A stretch of 64,000 nt of DNA from Streptomyces rimosus subsp. rimosus (GTDB lineage Bacteria; Actinomycetota; Actinomycetes; Streptomycetales; Streptomycetaceae), in contig NZ_JOCQ01000022.1 in assembly GCF_000720725.1 (NCBI RefSeq), positions 1 through 64,000 of the forward strand, given 5' to 3'. Under the pieces are notes generated by a model that was not told where the DNA came from, searched no databases, and was given only the letters and a program-made list of their open reading frames with translations. This document shows, piece after piece, positions 1 through 8,051 of the stretch. The translations under genes were made by a program, and so were the position numbers. Numbering within the stretch: the first letter of the stretch is position 1; every line of letters begins with the position of its first letter.

Positions 1-880
1 GGGTGGGAGTGGGGCGTCGGCTCGGTGGAGTGGTGGGCCTTGTGGGGTGTCGCGGGCGGTTCGTGGCTGGTTGATGGCGGCGGGCCTGGTCCAGGGCTCG
101 GGTGAGGTTGACGCGGTACCAGAGGACCTCGTCGAACTCCGCTGCCATGGTCTCCCGCTCCACCGCCTGCTGGGCCGTCGTACTGGTGGCGGGTGGGGCC
201 AGGGGCGGGCGCAGGCGTCGGAGTACGGAGCGCTCCAGAGGATCTTCCGCGATCGAGGCCAGCTCCTCCGGCGGCAGGACCGCGGCGATCACGGCGGCCG
301 ACTGCCAGCTGTCCGTCGCCTGGCCCATCAGCTGGGCGACCCGGCGGCTGCGCCATTTGCGGCCGCGCCAGTCCTGGCCGCCGTCGAGCATGACCCGCAT
401 CACCGCGGGGATGTGGCCCCGCAGCAGCTCCGGCTCGTGTTCGGCGAATTCCGTCAGTTCCGACGCCAGGTAGCGCCAGACCACGACGCCGTAGCGGTTC
501 ACGTAGAAGCGGGCCGGGGCGAAGCAGCCCGTGCGGGCCAGTCGCAGGAATCGGCCCGGGCCGATGTCGAGCAGTTCGGCGGCCTCGGTCGCGCCGACCG
601 TTCGCAGGCGCTCACGCAGCGTGTCGGGGAAGCCCTCCTCCGCCCGCAGCCGCCGGATCTCCTCCGCCGGCACCCGGCGCCGCCCCCACGGTCCGGCCGG
701 GCCGGGCGGCGCTTGTGGGTCCGGCGGGACCGTGGCGATCTCGCCCAACTGCACCGCGAGCTCGAACTCGTTGTAGCGCAGACCCAGTTCGTGGGCCGCC
801 CATCCTGGCGCGAGCGTCTCCCCCGCGATCGGCAGTTCGTCCGGCACGGACACCCGCCGCCCGTCGCACATCACCGTCAT
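1..880 (-). CDS. DUF6397-like protein, C-terminus cut by window edge
   Basis: An open frame runs leftward from ATG 880 to the window edge with no stop, about 293 codons visible. The start is supported by a GGGGGAG ribosome site 7 nt upstream. The N-terminal half carries helix-turn-helix-like stretches (for example ATEAAELLDIGPGRFLRLAR) followed by a Tyr/Arg-rich segment with YVNRYGVVVWRY. The tail becomes Pro/Arg/Thr-rich and looks disordered. This pattern matches my recollection of DUF6397, a Streptomyces family of unknown function that may bind DNA. The gene is convergent with nothing visible; its upstream neighbour is the roadblock gene on the same strand. Family assignment is from memory of sequence style, so it is moderate. 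Confidence 0.7.
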   Translation of the reverse strand, partial: MTVMCDGRRVSVPDELPIAGETLAPGWAAHELGLRYNEFELAVQLGEIATVPPDPQAPPGPAGPWGRRRVPAEEIRRLRAEEGFPDTLRERLRTVGATEAAELLDIGPGRFLRLARTGCFAPARFYVNRYGVVVWRYLASELTEFAEHEPELLRGHIPAVMRVMLDGGQDWRGRKWRSRRVAQLMGQATDSWQSAAVIAAVLPPEELASIAEDPLERSVLRRLRPPLAPPATSTTAQQAVERETMAAEFDEVLWYRVNLTRALDQARRHQPATNRPRHPTRPTTPPSRRPTPT

Positions 881-908
881 GACACACTCCCCCGTCATCG
901 TCCGTCAC

Positions 909-927
909 GGAATCCGGTGCGGATTCC
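909..927. terminator. Perfect hairpin GGAATCCG-GTG-CGGATTCC
   Basis: An 8-bp perfect inverted repeat with a 3-nt loop lies between the roadblock gene stop (993) and the DUF6397 start (880). It has no T-run, as is usual in Streptomyces. It could end the roadblock transcript or be an operator for the DUF6397 gene. Confidence 0.45.
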
Positions 928-992
928 CGCCGGTTCGTTACCGACAGTGACGACGATAGCCGTCGGGTACGACAGTCCGTCAAGCCCCGGCT

Positions 993-1400
993 TCAGGGCT
1001 GTGGACAACCTTCCGGCCGGCGGGACGCGACCCCGAGGTGTTCCCCCACACGGTTGACCAACAGCGCCATTTCGTAAGCGATTTGTCCCATATCGGCTTC
1101 GGGGCCCGCCAGCACGCACAGGCAGCTTCCGGCCCCCGCCGCCGTCACGAACAGCACACCGTCGTCGAACTCGACCATCGTCTGCCGCACCTGGCCGGCC
1201 TCGAAATGCCGTCCGGAGCCCTTGGCGAGGCTGTGCAGCCCCGACGCGACCGCCGCCAGGTGCTCGGCGTCCTCCCGCGCCAGCCGCCGGCTCGCGCTCG
1301 TCACGAGCCCGTCGTTGGACAGCACCAGGGCGTGCCGCACCTGGTCCATCCGCTCGGTCAGGTCGTCCAGCAACCAGTCGAGCCCGCTGCTCGCTGCCAT
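993..1400 (-). CDS. Roadblock/LC7 domain protein (CvnB/MglB-like)
   Basis: A 135-residue protein starting at ATG 1400 (MAASSGLDWLLDDL). It has the roadblock/LC7 pattern: an N-terminal helix, LVLSNDGL beta strand, and a VEFDDGVLFVTAAGAGSCL hairpin. In Streptomyces conservons CvnB is a roadblock partner of the small GTPase CvnD and acts with the CvnA sensor kinase on the inner face of the membrane. Here no CvnA kinase or DUF742 CvnC is adjacent. A CvnD-type GTPase lies 0.6 kb upstream on the same strand, but an opposite-strand PPOX gene sits between them. It may regulate that GTPase as a two-gene MglA/MglB-like module; that pairing is inference. Confidence 0.85.
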   Translation of the reverse strand: MAASSGLDWLLDDLTERMDQVRHALVLSNDGLVTSASRRLAREDAEHLAAVASGLHSLAKGSGRHFEAGQVRQTMVEFDDGVLFVTAAGAGSCLCVLAGPEADMGQIAYEMALLVNRVGEHLGVASRRPEGCPQP

Positions 1401-1532
1401 CCCGTTTCCTCCCCGTGTCCCCGTGGGCAACTGCCGTGCCAGCCTGGCCCACCCGTGCCGTCCCGGCAAGCGTCCCGGCCGGGGCGCGCCGTTCACGGGG
1501 CCGGTTCGCGCCGGATGGCGCAGGATGGCGGT

Positions 1533-1961
1533 ATGGCACGCAAAATGAGCAAGGACGAGTGGCAGGGCTTCCTGTCCGAGGGCACCCGTACCGGCAAGCT
1601 CTCGACCGTACGGGCCGACGGCAGCCCGCACATCGCGCCGGTGTGGTTCCTCCTGGACGGCGACGACCTCGTGTTCAACACCGGCGCGGACACGGTCAAG
1701 GGCCGCAACCTCGCCCGGGACGGCCGGGTCGCGCTCTGCGTGGACGACGACCGGCCGCCGTTCAGCTTCGCGATCGTGGAGGGCCGGGCCGGGACCAGTG
1801 ACGAGCTTTCCGAAGTACGCGCCTGGGCGACCCGTATCGCGGCCCGCTACATGGGACAGGAGCGCGCCGAGGAGTACGGGGCCCGCAACGGCGTCCCGGG
1901 GGAACTGCTGGTACGGGTCCGGATCGACAAGGTCGTGGCCGTCGCCGACCTCGCCGACTGA
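1533..1961 (+). CDS. PPOX-class (pyridoxamine 5'-phosphate oxidase fold) F420/FMN-dependent oxidoreductase
   Basis: A 142-residue protein from ATG 1533 (MARKMSKDEWQGFL). The sequence has the split-barrel signature: LSTVRADGSPHIAPVWF, then DLVFNTGADTVKGRNLARDGRVALCVDDDRPPF. These match short actinobacterial PPOX proteins annotated as F420-dependent oxidoreductases, which reduce or oxidise small cytoplasmic substrates using F420 or flavin. The substrate cannot be told from sequence. Longer upstream in-frame starts exist but run through the divergent promoter of the roadblock gene. It sits on the opposite strand between the two halves of a conservon-like pair, so it is probably its own transcription unit. 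Confidence 0.8.
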   Translation: MARKMSKDEWQGFLSEGTRTGKLSTVRADGSPHIAPVWFLLDGDDLVFNTGADTVKGRNLARDGRVALCVDDDRPPFSFAIVEGRAGTSDELSEVRAWATRIAARYMGQERAEEYGARNGVPGELLVRVRIDKVVAVADLAD

Positions 1962-2005
1962 CATTCCGGTCGCGCCGGGCGGTGCTGCCGGAACGGGGTG
2001 CTTCC

Positions 2006-2653
2006 TCACCCCACCGAGTCCAGCAGCCGGGCGGTGTACACCCGCCCCGCGTGCTCGACCAGCCGTATCAGCACTTCCTTGCCCGAATCCCGGTCCCGCG
2101 CGTCGCACAGCACCACGGGGGTGCCCCGGTCCAGGTCGAGCGCCCGCGCCACCTCGCCGGCCCCGTACGCGCGGGCCCCGGCGAAACAGTTGACGGCTAC
2201 CAGGAAGGGGATGGAGCGGTTCTCGAAGTAGTCCACGGCGGGGAAGCAGTCCTCCAGCCGGCGCGTGTCCGCGAGCACGACGGCGCCCAGGGCGCCCTGC
2301 GCCAGGTCGTCCCACAGGAACCAGAAGCGGTCCTGCCCCGGCGTCCCGAAGAGGTAGAGGGACAGCCCGGACCTGATGGTGATACGGCCGAAGTCCATCG
2401 CCACCGTGGTGGTGGTCTTGCGCACCACGTCCCCGGCGTCGTCGAGCGCGGCACCCGCCTCGCTGAGCAGTTCCTCCGTACGCAGCGGCCGAATCTCGCT
2501 CACGGCACCCACCAGGGTCGTCTTGCCGACCCCGAATCCGCCCGCCACCAGGATCTTCAGAGCCATGAAGGTGTCGTCGTCCGGGGTGTTCGCGGACTCG
2601 TCGGCAGGCGGTACGGATACGTCGTGGGGTTCGTCGCGCGACTCGAAAACCAT
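2006..2653 (-). CDS. CvnD-type small GTP-binding protein
   Basis: A 215-residue protein from ATG 2653. Visible motifs are the P-loop GGFGVGKTT near residue 38, a switch region KTTTTVAMDFG, DxxG-type LFGTPGQDRFWFLWDD, and VAVNCF in place of the usual NKxD. This is the classical conservon GTPase (CvnD), which partners a roadblock protein and a membrane kinase. An internal ATG (2566, MALKILVAGG) is possible but would remove the short N-terminal extension seen in relatives. The missing CvnA and CvnC, and the inserted PPOX gene, make this a reduced conservon. Confidence 0.88.
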   Translation of the reverse strand: MVFESRDEPHDVSVPPADESANTPDDDTFMALKILVAGGFGVGKTTLVGAVSEIRPLRTEELLSEAGAALDDAGDVVRKTTTTVAMDFGRITIRSGLSLYLFGTPGQDRFWFLWDDLAQGALGAVVLADTRRLEDCFPAVDYFENRSIPFLVAVNCFAGARAYGAGEVARALDLDRGTPVVLCDARDRDSGKEVLIRLVEHAGRVYTARLLDSVG

Positions 2654-2813
2654 GGCGAGGACCGTACTCCTTTCGCTACACAGCGTGGCGTGGAGTTGAC
2701 AACTTCGTACGCTTCGGGAGAAAGCCCCGGCCACCGTCCGGCCGGGTGCCACCAGCGGGAAACCCGCGCCGCGAGCCGGTCGCCGCACCGGCGGGGCGCG
2801 AGAAAGAAGGCTG

Positions 2814-3059
2814 ATGATGTCCACCCATGAGGCCACCGGTACCGGCGAGGACATCGCGGCCGTCCCCGCCGCGGGCGACAACGAGGCCGGCCCCTGGCAC
2901 AACGTCTGCCGCATCTGCCACCCGCGGGAGTCGCCCGTACGGCCGCTCGTCGCCATCTGCGGCGAGCCGCTGCTCGGCATCCGGGCCGCCCGCGACGCGC
3001 CGCGGTGCGAGCTGTGCGACCACCTGACGCCGCTGCATGTGCGGGGGCATCGGACGTGA
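2814..3059 (+). CDS. Small hypothetical protein with four-cysteine zinc-ribbon pattern
   Basis: An 81-residue frame from ATG 2814 or 2817, behind AGAAGG. The last 50 residues contain CRICHPRESPVRPLVAICG and, after a basic stretch, RCELCDHLTPLHVRGH. The paired C-x2-C knuckles suggest a small metal-binding fold. It is transcribed divergently from the CvnD-type GTPase, 160 bp away. I do not recognise a named family. Codon use matches neighbours, which supports a real gene. Partner or regulator of the GTPase module is only a guess. Confidence 0.6.
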   Translation: MMSTHEATGTGEDIAAVPAAGDNEAGPWHNVCRICHPRESPVRPLVAICGEPLLGIRAARDAPRCELCDHLTPLHVRGHRT

Positions 3060-3138
3060 GCGCTCCAAAAGGCTGCACCCGGGGGGCGACTCTTCCGACG
3101 GGAACCACCCCGACAGGTGCACCGACCCTGCTACGTTG

Positions 3139-3153
3139 GTTAGCAAACCTAAC
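3139..3153. promoter_or_regulatory. Possible operator GTTAG-caaac-CTAAC upstream of O-methyltransferase
   Basis: A 5-bp inverted repeat in an AT-rich patch ends 20 bp before the start of the methyltransferase gene. Its place fits a repressor site overlapping the promoter. It only partly resembles the IdeR/DmdR iron box, so no regulator is named. Confidence 0.3.
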
Positions 3154-3173
3154 TAGATAGGCGAAGGGGCCGC

Positions 3174-3842
3174 ATGTCTCAGCAGCAGTGGAACACGGTC
3201 GACGACTACTTCACCTCCCTGCTCGTCCCGTCCGACGAAGCGCTGGAGGCCGCGCTGCGCGACAGCGAAGCGGCCGGCCTCCCCCGGATCAACGTGACGC
3301 CCACCCAGGGCAAGCTGCTCCAACTGCTCGCCCGGATACAAGGCGCCCGGCGCATTCTGGAGATCGGCACGCTCGGCGGCTACAGCACCATCTGGCTCGG
3401 CCGCGCCCTGCCCGCCGACGGCCGCCTGATCTCCCTGGAGGCCAATGCCTCGTACGCCGGGATCGCCCGCGTCAATCTGGCGCGCGCCGGGCTCGCGGAG
3501 CGTACCGAGGTCCGCGTCGGCCCGGCGCTGGACAGCCTCGCCCAACTGGCGGCCGAGGACACCGAGCCGTTCGACCTGGTCTTCATCGACGCGGACAAGG
3601 CCAACAACCCGCACTACCTGGAGCGAGTCCTCGAAATGACCCGCCCCGGCAGCCTCATCGTCGGCGACAACGTCGTCCGCCACGGCGATGTCGCCGACGC
3701 CGCCAGCACCGACCCCTCGATCCGCGGCATCCGCCGCTTCCTGGAACTCATCGCCGAGCACCCGAAACTGACCGCGACCGCCGTGCAGACCGTGGGCGCC
3801 AAGGGATACGACGGCTTCTCCCTGGCCCGGGTGACCGGCTAG
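3174..3842 (+). CDS. Class I SAM-dependent O-methyltransferase (caffeoyl-CoA OMT/MdmC family)
   Basis: A 222-residue protein from ATG 3174 with GAAGGGG upstream. It shows the family layout: an N-terminal helical segment, SAM-binding motif I LEIGTLGGYSTIWLG (about residues 62-76), an acidic SLEAN strand end, and the metal-binding FDLVFIDADKANN then VGDNVVRHG. These Asp and Asn residues coordinate the divalent cation that positions a catechol-type hydroxyl. Relatives methylate catechols, macrolides or caffeoyl-CoA. The full length is present. The substrate is unknown, and no biosynthetic neighbour is immediately adjacent. Confidence 0.88.
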   Translation: MSQQQWNTVDDYFTSLLVPSDEALEAALRDSEAAGLPRINVTPTQGKLLQLLARIQGARRILEIGTLGGYSTIWLGRALPADGRLISLEANASYAGIARVNLARAGLAERTEVRVGPALDSLAQLAAEDTEPFDLVFIDADKANNPHYLERVLEMTRPGSLIVGDNVVRHGDVADAASTDPSIRGIRRFLELIAEHPKLTATAVQTVGAKGYDGFSLARVTG

Positions 3843-3942
3843 GGGCGGTGGCGACCGCTCCGGCCGTCCCGGCCTCCCGGGCCGGCCCCAACAGCCGCGA
3901 CGGCCGCGATCGAGCCGTCCTCGGCGTTCGTTCGTTCGGTTG

Positions 3943-4150
3943 TCAGCGGCGGTTTTCGTTCCTCAGGTCGTCTGCGGTCACCTTGCGGATGTGGTCACTG
4001 GTGTACGCCTTGCCGATGGCATGCCCGATGCAGCCGAGCTGCGCTCCGTCCATCCGCGCCTGAGCGACGAGGCTGTCCGCTTGGTACGCATAAGGGCCAC
4101 GCTGGATCGCTGACAGCCAGGCCGCCTGGCGCAGACGCCCGGAGGAGGAT
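3943..4150 (-). pseudogene. Possible decayed helix-turn-helix gene fragment
   Basis: Between the methyltransferase and the I36-type gene there is a lower-GC stretch. One reverse frame ending at 3943 reads sensibly for about 70 residues, including SLVAQARMDGAQLGCIGHAI, which resembles a helix-turn-helix. Upstream of about 4150 the frame turns into the antisense of the next gene and has no convincing start. I read this as a remnant of a DNA-binding or integrase-type gene. Confidence is low. Confidence 0.25.
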
Positions 4151-4186
4151 GCCCGGCAGGCGATGACTTCGCCGCCGGAGCCGGGT

Positions 4187-4549
4187 TCAGCTGATCCGGC
4201 AGCCCTGATGGTCCGTACTGACGCCATCCATTCTGCTGCCCCATGCCCAGTCGGCGGATCGGTCGTCGACCCAGATTTTCCGGGCAGAGCACCCGCCGGG
4301 GCCGCGGTCGATCGCATACACGATCAAGCTCGAAGCGGCTTCGAAAGACCGAGCACGGCCACGGAGCCGATCCGGTACCTCCGCATAGCCCGACGGGTGA
4401 TAGCACCAGGACGTGCCTCGGTACCCGGGCTTCGCATAGAAGCAGACCTCGCCGTCCCCTTGGATCGGTGTCGACGGTGCTGCTGCCGCAAGCGGCGTGG
4501 ACAGAGCCAGAGCTGCAACGAGGGATGCCGCAGTGGCGGAATGACGCAT
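4187..4549 (-). CDS. Secreted peptidase inhibitor family I36-like (beta/gamma-crystallin-like) protein
   Basis: A 120-residue protein from ATG 4549, with GGAG 8 nt upstream. Residues 1-24 form a Sec signal peptide ending near LAAAAPS. The mature part begins GEVCFYAKPGYRGTSWCY, with further cysteines at GGCSARK and HQGCRIS, the pattern of Streptomyces I36 metalloprotease inhibitors (SMI-like) and related crystallin folds. It would act outside the cell. The GC content is lower than in neighbours. A longer upstream start (4603) would disrupt the signal peptide. Inhibitor activity is inferred from the family only. Confidence 0.72.
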   Translation of the reverse strand: MRHSATAASLVAALALSTPLAAAAPSTPIQGDGEVCFYAKPGYRGTSWCYHPSGYAEVPDRLRGRARSFEAASSLIVYAIDRGPGGCSARKIWVDDRSADWAWGSRMDGVSTDHQGCRIS

Positions 4550-4728
4550 ACGCGTGCTCCAGGGTGGTCGGTACAACCACGCCAGGATCGCAAGGGTTAC
4601 CACTGAGAAACGCTCGCAACGCCCTTAGAACGCATATCGCAGCGCCCCTCAGCCTCGTTTCTGCAGGACGGGCGGCGCCGGAGTCGGCGCCTTATTTCAT
4701 GTTCGTACGCGAATCGCCGGCCCGGCGC

Positions 4729-4744
4729 AATGCCGTGAGGCATT
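4729..4744 (-). terminator. Hairpin AATGCC-GTGA-GGCATT after the beta-helix gene
   Basis: A perfect 6-bp stem with a GTGA tetraloop lies about 30 nt beyond the stop of the leftward beta-helix gene. A second GC-rich inverted repeat (GGCGCC twice, near 4665-4690) follows. Together they probably end that transcript. Confidence 0.5.
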
Positions 4745-4774
4745 CGCACGGTCGTGGGCCGAGCCGGCCGGCAT

Positions 4775-5974
4775 TCACCGCAGACTGACCCTGTTCCCGG
4801 CGGACACCTCGGCGCCAACGACGCCCGAGCCGGCGTAGCGGATGTTATTGCCCGTGGCCGTTCCGCCGGAGCAGGAGGTGAACAGTATGGCGGTGCCGTC
4901 GCCTCCCTGGCTGTATTTCACGACGTTTCCGGTGACCACGCCTTCGTGGACGTACTGCAGCGCGATGGCGTTCGAACTCGCCCAGTCGCGGATGATGTTC
5001 CCGGTCACGACGACGTTTTCCATGGGGGTGTCCGACATTCCGTAGACGCCTATGGTGGCGTACCGCGGTCCCTGTCCGGGCTGGTTCGTCAGGCCCATGT
5101 GCGTCAGGACGTTGTGGGCGACGATGATGTCCTCGGTCTGCGACCAGAACCACGACTGGTACTGCGCGGACGGGTCCACCTGCACCTGTATTCCGCTGTT
5201 GCAGTCCGCCATGATGTTGTTCGCGATGACCGCGTGTCGCCAGTTCTGGGCGCGCACGGCATAGTTCTTGGCGTTGGTGATCCGGTTGTTCACCACGCGG
5301 ATGCCGTCGTGGAACCGGCCGGGGAACGTGGCCGTGTGGGTGCCCACCAGGGCTCCGAAGCCGTCCGCCGAGCAGCCGTCCACGACGATGTTGGTGCTGT
5401 GCGTCCCGTCGGGCGCCTCCTGGACCTCTATCGCCTCGGAGAAGAACCGTGTCGGCGTGGTGGCCTTGAAGCGCCGGAAGACGCAGTTGCGTGCCGTGCC
5501 GTTGCGGATGCCGTGGAACTCGATCGCGTGCCAGTCCGGAATGTTCTCCACCACCAGGTCCTCGTAGAGGATGTTCTCGGCGGAGCAGAAGGCGAACATG
5601 TCCAGGTGCAGCGGATTGTTCGCGCCGCCGTCCCACAGGCCGCCGCGGATACTGATGTCGGACGCGCCGTTGTATCCGTCGTGCGAGAAGCCGCCGCCCC
5701 AGAGCGTGTCGATCGTGGAGGTGTCGCTGCGGAAGATGTGGGCGCCGTGGGCGACCACGGTCAGGTTTCCGGAATCCGGTACCAGCACTCCGGTGCCGGG
5801 TACCGCCGTTCCCGGACTGTGCATGCGATAGCGCCCCGGGGGAATCACCAGCGTTCCGCCGCCGGCGCCGCAGATGGTGGTCACCGCGTTCTGCAACAGA
5901 GCCGCCGCGTCGGCGACGCCCTGGGGATCGGCACCGAAATGGTCGACGAAATTCCACTTCCCCGTGTCCGTCAT
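4775..5974 (-). CDS. Right-handed parallel beta-helix protein (pectate lyase/GH28-related)
   Basis: A 399-residue protein from ATG 5974 (MTDTGKWNFVDHFGADPQG). The opening FGADPQG...TLVIPPGRY is typical of pectate-lyase-superfamily and tailspike-like proteins. It is followed by repeated short rungs rich in N, G and V, such as NILYEDLVVENI, VVNNRITNAKN and VVVTGNIIRD, which form a right-handed beta-helix. No signal peptide or membrane segment is visible, which is unusual for a polysaccharide-acting enzyme. Catalytic residues cannot be assigned by eye. The ribosome site is weak; a longer start (6061) would overlap the divergent methyltransferase. Confidence 0.75.
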   Translation of the reverse strand: MTDTGKWNFVDHFGADPQGVADAAALLQNAVTTICGAGGGTLVIPPGRYRMHSPGTAVPGTGVLVPDSGNLTVVAHGAHIFRSDTSTIDTLWGGGFSHDGYNGASDISIRGGLWDGGANNPLHLDMFAFCSAENILYEDLVVENIPDWHAIEFHGIRNGTARNCVFRRFKATTPTRFFSEAIEVQEAPDGTHSTNIVVDGCSADGFGALVGTHTATFPGRFHDGIRVVNNRITNAKNYAVRAQNWRHAVIANNIMADCNSGIQVQVDPSAQYQSWFWSQTEDIIVAHNVLTHMGLTNQPGQGPRYATIGVYGMSDTPMENVVVTGNIIRDWASSNAIALQYVHEGVVTGNVVKYSQGGDGTAILFTSCSGGTATGNNIRYAGSGVVGAEVSAGNRVSLR

Positions 5975-6099
5975 GCCAGCATGATTACGCCGGGCGGCCG
6001 GGAACGTAAGACACCGAAAGGCAACGGTTGCCGCGCTGCTCCCCGCCGTTCCCGGAACCACCGACGGCCCGTGTCACCCGCGGCCTCTACAGTTCCCGC

Positions 6100-6732
6100 A
6101 TGAGTGACGACACCGCGGGTGCGCCGGGGCGCGCCGATCAGGTCCATGACGTGCGGGAGTTCTTCGGCCCCCGCGCGCACGACTGGGACGCGCGGTTCCC
6201 CGGCGACGGGCCCGCCTATCAGGCGGGCGTCGCCGCGCTGGGGCTGCGCGCGGGCGACCGGGTGCTGGACGCGGGCTGCGGGACCGGGCGGGCGCTGCCC
6301 GCCCTGCGGTCCGCCGTCGGAGCCGGCGGTACGGTCATCGGCGCCGATCTGACGCCCGAGATGCTGGAGGCGGCCGTACAGGCCGGACGGGGGCGGCTGG
6401 CGCCCCTCCTGCTGGCGGACGTGCACCGGCTGCCGCTGCCGGACGCCGCGCTCGACGCGGTCTTCGCCGCCGGGCTGCTGTCCCACCTGGGCGACGCCGG
6501 GACGGGCCTCACCGAACTGGCCAGGGTCGTACGGCCCGGAGGCCGGCTGGCGCTGTTCCACCCGGTCGGCCGCGCCGCGCTGGCGGCACGGAAGGGGCGC
6601 CGGCTCACCCCCGAGGACGTACGGGCCGAGCGCAATCTGCGGCCCCTGCTGGCGCATACCGGGTGGGATCTGGTGCGGTACGTGGACGAGGACGCGTGCT
6701 ATCTGGCGTTGGCGGAGCGCCGGAGCGCCTGA
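6100..6732 (+). CDS. Class I SAM-dependent methyltransferase
   Basis: A 210-residue protein from ATG 6100. The Rossmann motifs are clear: VLDAGCGTGRALPAL (motif I, about residues 54-68), GADLTPEMLEAA, and ALDAVFAAGLLSHL followed by ARVVRPGGRLALFHPVGR. This is the Methyltransf_11/25 class. The substrate is unknown; the acceptor could be a small molecule. It is convergent with the MpaB-like gene, 12 bp between stops, and divergent from the beta-helix gene. Confidence 0.85.
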   Translation: MSDDTAGAPGRADQVHDVREFFGPRAHDWDARFPGDGPAYQAGVAALGLRAGDRVLDAGCGTGRALPALRSAVGAGGTVIGADLTPEMLEAAVQAGRGRLAPLLLADVHRLPLPDAALDAVFAAGLLSHLGDAGTGLTELARVVRPGGRLALFHPVGRAALAARKGRRLTPEDVRAERNLRPLLAHTGWDLVRYVDEDACYLALAERRSA

Positions 6733-6744
6733 CAGGAGCCCGGC

Positions 6745-7620
6745 TCAGTGCGGCACCGGGCAGCCGCCCGTGGGACGTCCCTGGGGGAAGGTTCCGAGTT
6801 CGGCGATGACGTAGCCCTTCGGGTAGCTCTTGATCTCCGGATTGTTGCGGGCGTAGTGCGGGCGGCGGCGCGGCGGGAGCAGGCGGACGGACTTGGCGCG
6901 CAGCCGCAGCGCGCCGCGCACCGCGGCGCGGACGGCGGGCCCGGGGCGCTCGTACCGGAAGGCGTCCAGCAGGGAGTCGTCCAGCAGGGCCATGCTCGCG
7001 CCGCGCATCACCGGGGCCAGCGGGCCGTACCAGCCCGCCATCAGGCCGAGCGTGGCGTCGGAGACCCGTCGCCCGCCCTCGTCCCAGCCGAAGTGCGCGT
7101 GCTCGTAGTCGTCCAGGCAGCGCTCGAACTCCTGGAAGGTCTGCGGGATGCCGGCGATGCCCATATGGCGCCCGAGCGTGCGGTAGTAGACGGCCGTGGC
7201 GTGTTTCTCGTGCTCGCTCAGCCGCCGCCACCCGTACAGATCCAGCCAGCGCTTCGGGGTCACCACGAAGGTGCAGAGCACGTAGCGCATGTCGTCGTTG
7301 GTGATGTCGTAGCTGCGGTGCATCTGGTTGATGCGGCGGATCGCCGTCCGGCCGTCCTCGGAGTCGAAGCCGTGCTCGATCACCGTGTCCAGGAGGAGCG
7401 CGGTGTCGTCGTAGCGCTTTTGCGTACGGTCGGTCAGCTCCGCGGTTTCGGCGAGCAGGCGGCCGATGCTGGGAACGGCGTAGGTACGGTAGAGCGCCAG
7501 TTCCAGGGCGCGGGCGACATCCCACGGGAATTCGTACGTCGTGGTGATGCGGTGGATGCGCAGGAAGTCCCGCTCCGGATCCAATCGCTGGATTTCCTTC
7601 AGCCAGTCATATCGCCGCAC
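6745..7620 (-). CDS. Oxygenase MpaB/latex-clearing-protein (DUF2236) family protein
   Basis: A 291-residue protein, likely from GTG 7620 (VRRYDWLKEI). It has the DUF2236 pattern: RIHRITTTYEFPWDV, a conserved RTQKRYDDTALLL region, INQMHRSYDITNDDMRYVL around the proposed haem ligand histidine, then a helical C-terminal half ending in an extended HYARNNPEIKSYPKGY. The family includes fungal MpaB and rubber oxygenase Lcp, which bind b-type haem. The cellular role in Streptomyces is not known. No signal peptide is visible. Confidence 0.8.
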   Translation of the reverse strand: MRRYDWLKEIQRLDPERDFLRIHRITTTYEFPWDVARALELALYRTYAVPSIGRLLAETAELTDRTQKRYDDTALLLDTVIEHGFDSEDGRTAIRRINQMHRSYDITNDDMRYVLCTFVVTPKRWLDLYGWRRLSEHEKHATAVYYRTLGRHMGIAGIPQTFQEFERCLDDYEHAHFGWDEGGRRVSDATLGLMAGWYGPLAPVMRGASMALLDDSLLDAFRYERPGPAVRAAVRGALRLRAKSVRLLPPRRRPHYARNNPEIKSYPKGYVIAELGTFPQGRPTGGCPVPH

Positions 7621-7709
7621 CGAGCACCCGCCCTTTCGTCGTCGAAGTTCCCATCGTAAGCGCCCGGTGCACACTGGAACGACCGGCACGGGCACCGGAA
7701 ATGGGGGAC

Positions 7710-8051
7710 ATGATGACCGGCTTCTTGCGCGGAATCTCCGGATTGTTCCGCGGTTTTCGCGACTTTCTCACCCGCGTCCGCATCGCCGTACAAGCGCCGG
7801 GCGCGAACGCGCCCCGGGCACCCGGGACGATGCGGCGGCACAACATATTCGAGGCCGCGGCGGCCCATGTGGCGGCGTGCGCCGAGGACGACGACGAACG
7901 CACCGCCGAGACGGCGGAGTGGGTCTCCCCCGAAGCGCTCGCCTTCGGCATCAACGAACTGGCCTGCCGGGCGGTCATCGCGCTCGCCCGGGAGCGCAGC
8001 GAGTCACCGCAGACGGTGGCCCGCGACCTGCTCAACCTGCCGGTGGCCTGA
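7710..8051 (+). CDS. Hypothetical protein, about 113 aa
   Basis: The frame starts at ATG 7710 or 7713, with GGGGGA just upstream; 7701 is a further in-frame ATG. The N-terminal 25 residues are amphipathic (FLRGISGLFRGFRDFLTRVR), followed by a Pro/Ala linker and a helical domain with many Asp/Glu residues. I do not recognise it. It is divergent from the MpaB-like gene. Codon bias is that of a real Streptomyces gene. Confidence 0.6.
   Translation: MMTGFLRGISGLFRGFRDFLTRVRIAVQAPGANAPRAPGTMRRHNIFEAAAAHVAACAEDDDERTAETAEWVSPEALAFGINELACRAVIALARERSESPQTVARDLLNLPVA

Noticed and set aside
47..1057. 336-codon forward frame at the left edge
   Set aside because: It is antisense to the DUF6397-like gene, which has a good ribosome site and coherent sequence.
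3139..3153. Iron box (IdeR/DmdR site)
   Set aside because: Aligned to the 19-bp consensus it matches only about 12 positions, and the methyltransferase has no evident iron link.
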